From positions 1-6,406 of the forward strand of contig JAJYBN010000071.1 in assembly GCA_021779005.1 (NCBI GenBank): a stretch of 6,406 bases of DNA, in the 5' to 3' direction. Source of the stretch: Pseudomonadota bacterium (lineage in GTDB: Bacteria > Pseudomonadota > Gammaproteobacteria > Natronospirales > REEB76). Positions within the stretch are counted from its first letter, which is position 1, and each line of letters begins with the position of its first letter. Shown piece by piece: positions 1 to 5,377 of the stretch. The notes under the pieces are model-generated. The model searched no databases. It worked only from the letters and a program-made list of their open reading frames with translations, and had not been told where the DNA came from. The position numbers were made by a program, and so were the translations under genes.

Positions 1-383
1 GGGAGCTGTGTCTTCAGATCGTATTCCCACTGGGCAATATCGTAGTTAGCCAGGGCTGCGGAGGTGCAAGGACTGCCTGTGCAGGTCGGTGGACTGCTGG
101 TTGCTGCTGAGGGCGCGGCTGGCATAGGGGTGTCATAGCTTCCAAGACCGACCGCCGGTAAATTGGCGCGCATGCGGTCGATGATGTTGTAGGCAAGTGC
201 TGTGGCCTGGGTGCGCATGTAGGCGCTGCTGTTGCTCTTGAGGGCGGTGCTCATCAAAGCGGCGATGCCCAGCAGACCCACCGACAGGATCACCAGGGCG
301 ATCAATACCTCCAGCAGGCTGAAACCGGCGCTCGCACGGCACTTGGCGTTACTGATGCTGTTGATTCGATTTTTGCGTTCCAT
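1..383 (-). CDS. pilV: Type IV pilus minor pilin PilV (5' part; C-terminus beyond window)
   Basis: Minor pilin that joins the tip/priming complex initiating type IV pilus assembly at the inner membrane. The visible 127 residues begin with a long basic leader (MERKNR...) ending in Gly20. This is followed by FSLLEVLIAL, with Glu at mature position +5, which is the PilD prepilin peptidase cleavage and N-methylation signature. Residues 21-44 form the single hydrophobic N-terminal helix. The motif SVGLLGIAALM and the following stretch (QATALAYNIIDRMRAN) are characteristic of PilV. A Cys pair lies at 101 and 106 (CTGSPC). The ATG at 383 is preceded on the minus strand by AAAGG (397-393) at 9-nt spacing, so the start is well supported. 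It lies 109 bp downstream of the fimT-like gene, in the usual fimT/U-pilV order. The reading frame is intact to the window edge; pilW, pilX, pilY1 and pilE would be expected beyond it. Family assignment is firm; precise function is inferred from the family. Confidence 0.9.
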   Translation of the reverse strand, partial: MERKNRINSISNAKCRASAGFSLLEVLIALVILSVGLLGIAALMSTALKSNSSAYMRTQATALAYNIIDRMRANLPAVGLGSYDTPMPAAPSAATSSPPTCTGSPCTSAALANYDIAQWEYDLKTQL

Positions 384-392
384 AGATCCAAA

Positions 393-414
393 CCTTTATT
401 TATTCTCGATTATC
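393..414 (-). promoter_or_regulatory. Possible pilV -10 element and Shine-Dalgarno
   Basis: On the minus strand, GATAAT (414-409) matches the sigma70 -10 consensus at 5 of 6 positions. It would give a leader of about 20 nt carrying AAAGG (397-393) before the pilV ATG. No good -35 hexamer sits 16-18 bp upstream, so pilV may equally be read through from the fimT-like gene. The rest of the 384-492 spacer holds an A8 tract (minus strand) but no hairpin that I would call a terminator. Confidence 0.3.
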
Positions 415-492
415 CTTCGCCTAACTGTTCATCGTCTTGGTAACACTGCGGCCTCATCCTATGAATTTTTTTTCGAAACTCCAGCGTCGCGT

Positions 493-1023
493 CTAGGGGC
501 ACGTTAGTGCGCCACCGCTGATGTCTTGCCCGACGTTGGGCGCGCTCACAGCGCTGCCAGTGAGGGCTAGATTTATAGACCTGGCATAACTGTGGCCACG
601 GGTATCGCACAGTGTGAACGCCACATTTGCAGCAAGCGTGGTCAGGCCTGTGGCGAGATAGGTGATACTCGTGACTGCTGGTGTGGTCGTAAGGGTGTTA
701 TTGCCACCCAGTGCGGGAAAGACGCGGATCGTGGAAGTCGTGGCGCCTGGCGGTGGAGTCACGTAAAACACAATCCATCCGTTTGCCCAGTTGGTGGTGG
801 TGCATGCATTGGTATTGCCGGGGCAGATGGTCACAGGATTTCCGTATTTGATGGCTTCGCTGCGCGCCAGTGTCAGTCCATTAAGCAACGCATTGACCTG
901 GGTCGTGTCGCGGTTAGCTTTCATAGTGGCGCTGAAATTCGGCAGCGCGATAGCTGCAAGAATGGCGATAATCGAGATCAGCGTCAGCAGCTCGACTAGG
1001 CTGAAACCACCTGGGTTTTTCAT
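493..1023 (-). CDS. FimT/FimU/GspH-family minor pseudopilin
   Basis: Minor pilin of the type IV pilus machinery, 176 aa, a normal length for the family. The leader is only six residues (MKNPGG). It is followed by FSLVELLTLISIIAILAAIA, with Glu11 at mature +5, then NF at residues 29-30; this is a complete class III signal and N-terminal helix. The globular domain has the FimU/FimT hallmark of a Cys pair before a GWIVF strand: Cys67 and Cys74, then NGWIVFY at 81-87. A late pair (Cys139 in LCDTRG, Cys175 at the end) probably forms a second disulfide. The C-terminal GRxR motif known from DNA-binding FimT of competent bacteria is not present: residues 156-159 are GSAV. That favours a structural FimU/GspH-like role over DNA uptake. 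An in-frame TAG sits six bases upstream of the ATG, so no earlier start exists. There is no Shine-Dalgarno. A promoter abuts the start. Confidence 0.9.
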   Translation of the reverse strand: MKNPGGFSLVELLTLISIIAILAAIALPNFSATMKANRDTTQVNALLNGLTLARSEAIKYGNPVTICPGNTNACTTTNWANGWIVFYVTPPPGATTSTIRVFPALGGNNTLTTTPAVTSITYLATGLTTLAANVAFTLCDTRGHSYARSINLALTGSAVSAPNVGQDISGGALTCP

Positions 1024-1030
1024 GCACTAG

Positions 1031-1059
1031 AATATAGGTGAGTGACTTATTTATGTTAA
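1031..1059 (-). promoter_or_regulatory. Sigma70-like promoter of the fimT-like gene, probably giving a leaderless mRNA
   Basis: Read on the minus strand, TTAACA (1059-1054), a 17-bp spacer and TATATT (1036-1031) each differ from the TTGACA/TATAAT consensus at one position and have ideal spacing. Only seven bases separate the -10 from the ATG at 1023. The predicted transcription start therefore falls at 1024 or on the A of the ATG itself. This fits the lack of any Shine-Dalgarno sequence in front of this gene. The call comes from the sequence; promoter activity is inferred. Confidence 0.5.
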
Positions 1060-1098
1060 GCATTACCCGACAGGCGCTCCGGTATCGGCGACAAGCGG

Positions 1099-1113
1099 TA
1101 AATAAATTATTTA
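1099..1113. promoter_or_regulatory. AT-rich palindrome TAAATAA-A-TTATTTA in the divergent intergenic region
   Basis: A perfect inverted repeat with 7-bp arms around one central base lies between the divergent fimT-like and aidB-like genes, 29 bp before the latter's ATG. The same 7-mer recurs singly at 1047-1053, inside the spacer of the fimT-like promoter, and at 396-402, overlapping the pilV ribosome-binding region. It could be an operator, a UP-type or flexible DNA element, or chance in AT-rich spacer DNA. A smaller palindrome, GTAACTTAC, lies at 1127-1135. I found no clear -35/-10 pair for the rightward gene here. Confidence 0.3.
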
Positions 1114-1141
1114 ACCTTAATAATCAGTAACTTACAGCAGT

Positions 1142-2758
1142 ATGAGCAACGACACTGAATTCTTCCAGGAGCCAGCGGTGCTCGGCAATCAATACCAGGA
1201 TGATGCCGTGCTGCGCGCTTGGCTCAAGTCATTTGTGCCGGGCGAGGTGCTGCGGGAAATCCAGCCGGGCCTCGAGCGACTGGGTGGACGCGCCGCAGGC
1301 GAGATGCTGGCCATGGCCGCGGATGCCGAGGCCCATCCGCCCCGGCATGTACCCTACGATCCCTGGGGCCGGCGGGTCGACCGCATCGAAGTGGCGGCGG
1401 GCTGGCAGGCCCTGCACCGGGTGGCGGCGGAAGAAGGCATCGTGGCCACCGCCTATGAGCGCCGGCACGGGCCGTGGTCGCGCGTGCATCAGTGCGCGCG
1501 ACTGTATCTCTATAACCCGTCTTCGGCGATCTGCTCATGCCCCATGGCCATGAGCGATGGTGCCGCCCGCGTCCTGGAAGTGTACGGTGAGCCTGCGCTA
1601 TCCAAGCACCTGCTGCCGCACCTGCTGAGCCGCAATCCGGGGAATTTCTGGACGGCGGGCCAATGGATGACCGAACGTACCGGGGGCTCTGATGTCAGCG
1701 GCACCAGTACGCTGGCATTGCTGGAGAACGGCGGCTACAGGCTCCACGGCACCAAATGGTTCACCTCCGCCATCACCTGCCAGATCGCCATGACGCTGGC
1801 GCGCGATGAAGCGCTGGATGCCAACGGCAAGCTCAGCCTGTTTTGTCTGGAACTGCGGGACACGCACGGCGAACTCCGGAACATCTTCGTGCATCAGCTG
1901 AAAGACAAGCTCGGCACCAAGGCACTGCCGACGGCAGAACTCACCCTGCAGGGCACGCCCGCGGTGCGCATCGGTGAGCCGGGCAAGGGCGTGAAGACCA
2001 TCAGCACCATACTCAACATCACGCGTTTCTATAACGCGGTGGCCGCCGTCAGTTACATGCGCCGCGGGCTGGCGTTGGCTGAAGACTATGCCCGCAAGCG
2101 CCGGGCCTTCGGCAAGCTGCTGTCGGAGCACCCGCTGCACCAGGAGACGCTTGCGGATCTGCAATCGGAATTTACCGGTGCGCTGCATCTGGTCATGCAT
2201 CTGGCAATGCTGCTGGGCCGTGACGAAACCGGCGCCGCCAGCAGTGATGACCAGGTATTGCTGCGGCTGCTGACACCGGTGGCCAAACTGTATACCGGTA
2301 AGCAGTCGATCGCTGTAGCCAGCGAAGTACTGGAATGTTTTGGTGGCCAGGGCTATATCGAGGAGACGGGGCTGCCGTCGCTGTTGCGCGATTGCCAGGT
2401 GCTGTCCATCTGGGAGGGCACCACCAACGTGTTGTCGCTGGATGTATTGCGCGTCGTCGAGAAAGCCGAAGTATTGGAAGTGCTGGCCGCCGATGTCACG
2501 CGTCGCTTGGCGGGTTTGCAGCGTCCGGAACTGGCGGTACTGCGGGTCAGCATCCAGCGCGCCATGAAGGACGTCATCGCCTGGCCGCAAACCGCCGGTA
2601 AATCCGGCCGCGACATGCTTGAGACTGGCGCGCGCCGTTTCGCCTTCAGCATTGCGCGCACCTATACGGCTGTATTGCTGGCAGGCGCCGTCCAGAATGG
2701 CCATGTACATAACGACACCCTGCAGCGCTGGTGCCGTGCGCCGTTGTCCATGCTATAA
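1142..2758 (+). CDS. AidB-type acyl-CoA dehydrogenase (FAD flavoprotein)
   Basis: Cytoplasmic FAD-dependent acyl-CoA dehydrogenase-fold protein of 538 aa; E. coli AidB is 541 aa. The N-terminal AidB-type region includes YDPWGRRVDRIE (about residues 72-83), matching AidB's YDAQGRRLD segment. MTERTGGSDV (176-185) and the following YRLHGTKWF form the FAD/acyl-CoA beta-domain signature. RKRRAFG, then FGGQGYIEE, lead to LSIWEGTTN, where Trp424 and Glu425 align with the AidB catalytic-base motif (SIWEG). LDVLRV places an Arg at 437, as in AidB. The C-terminal extension of about 100 residues is typical of this subgroup and absent from short-chain dehydrogenases. The true substrate is unknown. AidB in E. 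coli belongs to the Ada alkylation response, but no ada, alkA or alkB lies here and I see no Ada box upstream. A lipid or branched-chain acyl-CoA role is as plausible. The ATG follows an in-frame TAA at 1121-1123; no Shine-Dalgarno is evident. Confidence 0.9.
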   Translation: MSNDTEFFQEPAVLGNQYQDDAVLRAWLKSFVPGEVLREIQPGLERLGGRAAGEMLAMAADAEAHPPRHVPYDPWGRRVDRIEVAAGWQALHRVAAEEGIVATAYERRHGPWSRVHQCARLYLYNPSSAICSCPMAMSDGAARVLEVYGEPALSKHLLPHLLSRNPGNFWTAGQWMTERTGGSDVSGTSTLALLENGGYRLHGTKWFTSAITCQIAMTLARDEALDANGKLSLFCLELRDTHGELRNIFVHQLKDKLGTKALPTAELTLQGTPAVRIGEPGKGVKTISTILNITRFYNAVAAVSYMRRGLALAEDYARKRRAFGKLLSEHPLHQETLADLQSEFTGALHLVMHLAMLLGRDETGAASSDDQVLLRLLTPVAKLYTGKQSIAVASEVLECFGGQGYIEETGLPSLLRDCQVLSIWEGTTNVLSLDVLRVVEKAEVLEVLAADVTRRLAGLQRPELAVLRVSIQRAMKDVIAWPQTAGKSGRDMLETGARRFAFSIARTYTAVLLAGAVQNGHVHNDTLQRWCRAPLSML

Positions 2759-2796
2759 ACATCCGCATGCGCCAGCAGACTGCCGATTGCTCGATG

Positions 2797-2810
2797 GCAG
2801 GCATGCCTGC
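2797..2810. repeat. Perfect 14-bp palindrome GCAGGCATGCCTGC
   Basis: An uninterrupted dyad in the 81-bp gap between the acyl-CoA dehydrogenase and the first permease, ending 29 bp before the permease ATG. A shorter dyad, CGCATGCG, lies at 2764-2771; the two centres are 36 bp apart. With no loop and no following T-run it is not a rho-independent terminator. An operator for the downstream permease is possible, but chance in GC-rich DNA is not excluded. Confidence 0.35.
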
Positions 2811-2839
2811 ACCGAATACCAGGTGCCTGACTGCCAACG

Positions 2840-4069
2840 ATGATTGAGAAACCCGCAGTCCTGGCAATCTTCACGCTCACCTATCTGGGTATCGCAGTAG
2901 GGCGCGTGCCCGGACTGAAACTGGATCGTACCGGCATCGTCATGCTGGGCGCCATCGCCATCATGGTGTTTGGGGGTCTGGAGACTCCCGAGGTCGTCGG
3001 CTTCATCAATTGGCCGACGATGTTGCTGCTTTTCGGTTTCTTCGTGCTCTCCGCCCAGTTGCGGCTGTCGGGTTTTTTCGATGCAGTGGCGGGCGCTATC
3101 GCCCGGCGGCTCACTAACCCGGCACGCTTCCTGATGGAGATGATGCTGGCGACGGCGGCACTCTCCGCATTCCTGAACCACGATATCGTGTGCTTCGTAT
3201 TCACACCGGTGGTTGCCATGGCACTGCTGAAACGGCACTTGAACCCGGCGCCATTCCTGATCGCTATCGCCATCGCCAGCAATATCGGCGCAGCTGCCAC
3301 CTTCGTCGGCAACCCACAGGACATGCTGATCGCGCAGATCGCCGGACTCGGGTTTGGAGCGTACCTGCTGTGGTGCTGCGTGCCGGTGCTGTTCGCGTTT
3401 GTGTGTGCCTACGCGATCATCTGGATGCTGTCGCGCCAGCAGCTGGCCGCCACGCTGCAGGCGCCGGCCAGCGCTGCCCTCAATGATTCGCCCTACAACC
3501 GCTTCCATACCATCAAGGGCCTGGTGATCCTGGCCGTGGTCATCGGATTGTTTTTCACACCGCTGCCCAAGCCCCTAGTGGTCATGACGGCGGCCGCGAT
3601 CCATCTGGCCAGCCCCAAGTTCCGCACCCAGGATCTGTTGAGGCTGGTGGACTGGCCGATCCTGGTGCTGTTCATGGGGCTGTTCGTGGTGACCGGCGCG
3701 TTCCAGGCCAGCGGCTACGGTGACGAGATCGTGCGCTCCCTGGCGCAGGCCGGACTGCACCTGATATCGCTGCCGGTCCTGGCGCTGGTCACGGCCACGC
3801 TGTCCAACCTGGTCAACAACTCGGCGGCGGTGATGTTGCTGCTCAAGGTGGCGCACATCGCCCAGCCGCCAGCGGCCTATGTGCTGGCGCTTGCCAACAG
3901 CTTCGGCGGCAGCCTGATCATCGTCGGCAGTGTCTCCAACATCATCGTGGTGCAGCAGGCGCGTGAACTGGGAATCAGGATCTCGTTTCGTGAATTTGCC
4001 CGCCTCGGCATTCCCGTGACGCTTGCAGCCATGGCGGGGCTGATCGGCTGGGTGATGCTGATAACCTGA
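2840..4069 (+). CDS. Ion transporter superfamily permease (ArsB/NhaD/YbiR-like anion transporter)
   Basis: Inner-membrane permease, 409 aa, with about 10-12 hydrophobic segments. It shows the internal duplication of the ion transporter superfamily. Half one has INWPTMLLLFG (57-66), the broken-helix segment FLNHDIVCFVFTP (111-123) and ASNIGAAATFVGNPQD (146-161). Half two has the counterpart VDWPILVLFMG (270-280), LSNLVNNSAAVM (321-332) and ANSFGGSLIIVGSVSN (352-367). These Asn/Gly-rich hairpins line the substrate and ion site in this superfamily. The basic, polar stretch around 198-226 is probably the loop joining the halves. Substrate cannot be read from sequence: arsenite, sulfate, dicarboxylate and Na+/H+ exchange occur among relatives. 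An in-frame TGA at 2828-2830 makes 2840 the most upstream ATG. AGGTG at 2821-2825 is rather far away (14 nt). It is a divergent paralogue of the next gene and keeps the same motif order. Confidence 0.87.
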   Translation: MIEKPAVLAIFTLTYLGIAVGRVPGLKLDRTGIVMLGAIAIMVFGGLETPEVVGFINWPTMLLLFGFFVLSAQLRLSGFFDAVAGAIARRLTNPARFLMEMMLATAALSAFLNHDIVCFVFTPVVAMALLKRHLNPAPFLIAIAIASNIGAAATFVGNPQDMLIAQIAGLGFGAYLLWCCVPVLFAFVCAYAIIWMLSRQQLAATLQAPASAALNDSPYNRFHTIKGLVILAVVIGLFFTPLPKPLVVMTAAAIHLASPKFRTQDLLRLVDWPILVLFMGLFVVTGAFQASGYGDEIVRSLAQAGLHLISLPVLALVTATLSNLVNNSAAVMLLLKVAHIAQPPAAYVLALANSFGGSLIIVGSVSNIIVVQQARELGIRISFREFARLGIPVTLAAMAGLIGWVMLIT

Positions 4070-4188
4070 CGCTGGTTTTGGTACCGAGATGTGATATTAG
4101 TGTCTGGACAAAAACCTGAATCGGGCAGACGTCTTGATAGACAGATCAATTTAATGTTCAACATCCAGCGAAGATACCTCGATCGACG

Positions 4189-4211
4189 GGCCAGTAGTCG
4201 AGTACTTGGCC
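4189..4211 (+). promoter_or_regulatory. Hairpin in the ybiR upstream region
   Basis: GGCCA-GTA (4189-4196) pairs with TAC-T-TGGCC (4203-4211) across a six-base loop. The result is an eight-base-pair stem with a single bulged T at 4206, followed by TTTAAGG. It lies in the 166-bp gap after the first permease and ends 24 nt before the ybiR ATG. The U-run is too short for a confident terminator, so a 5'-leader structure is equally likely. The stem would bury the alternative TTG start at 4206. The rest of 4070-4235 shows only small dyads (such as TCGATCGA at 4179-4186) and no convincing promoter. Confidence 0.35.
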
Positions 4212-4235
4212 TTTAAGGTAGTATCCGATCACACT

Positions 4236-5354
4236 ATGTCTGACGTCGATTCCGCCGGCACCATTCACCCTCCCTATTCCTTGCGACATGATTATTTGTT
4301 GTGGGCGCTCGTGGCGCTTTTAATCGTGCTAGCTGTCGCGTACCCAGCAAAGCCAGCGATCTACATGCAGCAGGTGAATTGGCCAACCATCGGTACCTTA
4401 CTCGGCCTGATGGTCCTCACCAAGGGACTGGAACTCAGTGGCTGGTTGCACCGGCTCGGACAGAAGATCGTCATCCGCATCACCCGTGTGCGCATGCTGG
4501 CGCTGGTCCTGATCGCGGGTTCCGGGCTGCTGGCTATGCTGCTGACCAATGATATCGCCCTGTTCGTCGTGGTGCCGCTGACTCTGAGATTGGGAGAGCT
4601 TGCAAAGTTGCCAGTGCGCCGGCTGGTTATATTCGAGGCGCTTGCGGTCAATGCGGGCTCATTGCTCACGCCCATTGGCAATCCTCAGAATATCCTGCTC
4701 TGGCAGTTGTCGGGCATGCATATCACCCGATTCATGTTGAGCATGCTGCCGCCATTCTTGGTCACATCAGTATGTTTGCTATCACTCACGTTCTGGGCAT
4801 TTCCCGCCCAGCGAGTACGCTTGCATGAGAACCGGCCGTTGCCTCGCATGCGGTGGAACCTGCTGACGACGGCACTCATCCTATATATACCGTTCCTTGT
4901 TCTCGCAGACATCCACCAGGTGACTGCTGGACTGGTTCTGGTGGCAGTGGTATTCATCGTGGGATTCCCGCAACTGCTGCCAAAGATTGATTGGCCACTG
5001 CTCGTGGTGTTCATATTGATGTTCATCGACTTGGGTCTTTTGGCCCGGTATTCCATCCCTGGCCAACTGCAATTGGCGCATACGGGCGAGGTGTACCTCG
5101 CGGGCGCACTCGGATCTCAGATCATCAGTAATGTGCCTGCGACTATCCTGTTGACGAAGTATTCCAGCGACTGGGTTACCCTCGCCTGGGCAGTGAATAT
5201 TGGTGGTTTCGGCCTGGTTACCGGGTCCCTTGCAAACCTCATCGCCTTGCGCCTCGGCCGCCAGCCCGGCAGTTTTACCGCCTTTCATGCCTGGTCGGTG
5301 CCGTTCTTTCTGGTCGTGGGCACGCTCACGGGCCTGTGGCTGGTGTTCAGGTGA
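4236..5354 (+). CDS. ybiR: YbiR-family inner-membrane anion permease
   Basis: Putative anion-translocating permease of the ion transporter superfamily. From the ATG the protein is 372 aa, which as I recall is the length of E. coli YbiR. The similarity is extensive: VNWPTIGTLLGLMVLTKG (47-64) with LELSG after it, LTNDIALFVVVPLT (103-116), VIFEALAVNAGSLLTPIGNP (131-150), then SQIISNVPATILL (294-306) and WAVNIGGFGLVTGSLANLIA (318-337). These are the YbiR signature blocks, in the same order. About ten membrane segments are visible; the N-terminal 18 residues are polar. The frame stays open upstream to a TTG at 4206, adding ten residues. I prefer the ATG because it gives the family length and the TTG lies in a predicted hairpin. 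Neither start has a well-spaced Shine-Dalgarno (AAGG at 4215-4218 is 17 nt off). The substrate of YbiR is not established. The next gene starts 23 bp after the stop. Confidence 0.9.
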   Translation: MSDVDSAGTIHPPYSLRHDYLLWALVALLIVLAVAYPAKPAIYMQQVNWPTIGTLLGLMVLTKGLELSGWLHRLGQKIVIRITRVRMLALVLIAGSGLLAMLLTNDIALFVVVPLTLRLGELAKLPVRRLVIFEALAVNAGSLLTPIGNPQNILLWQLSGMHITRFMLSMLPPFLVTSVCLLSLTFWAFPAQRVRLHENRPLPRMRWNLLTTALILYIPFLVLADIHQVTAGLVLVAVVFIVGFPQLLPKIDWPLLVVFILMFIDLGLLARYSIPGQLQLAHTGEVYLAGALGSQIISNVPATILLTKYSSDWVTLAWAVNIGGFGLVTGSLANLIALRLGRQPGSFTAFHAWSVPFFLVVGTLTGLWLVFR

Positions 5355-5377
5355 CGCTGCGTCCCAGGTCAGGCAAA

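Noticed and set aside
592..999. Plus-strand open frame (135 codons) over the pseudopilin gene
   Set aside because: It lies antisense to a gene with a complete prepilin signature and shows no domain of its own.
1598..2710. Long minus-strand open frame (370 codons) opposite the acyl-CoA dehydrogenase
   Set aside because: The plus-strand protein has full family motifs over the same span. The antisense translation is rich in Gln, Arg and His with no recognisable domain, as expected of a GC-rich shadow frame.
2778..2800. CTGCC/GGCAG stem alternating with the 14-bp palindrome as an attenuator
   Set aside because: Only five base pairs with an 11-base loop, and no leader peptide or terminator partner is present.
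2753..3508. Minus-strand open frame (251 codons) opposite the first permease
   Set aside because: Low-complexity His/Gln/Arg/Asp composition, opposite a clear membrane protein. Reverse complements of hydrophobic codons routinely give such polar frames.
4060..4080. AACC/GGTT inverted repeat followed by TT as a terminator of the first permease gene
   Set aside because: A four-base stem with a seven-base loop and a very short T-run is too weak to call.
4157..4205. Possible promoter or coding remnant between the two permeases
   Set aside because: No -35/-10 pair with 16-18 bp spacing and no frame resembling a known protein could be found.
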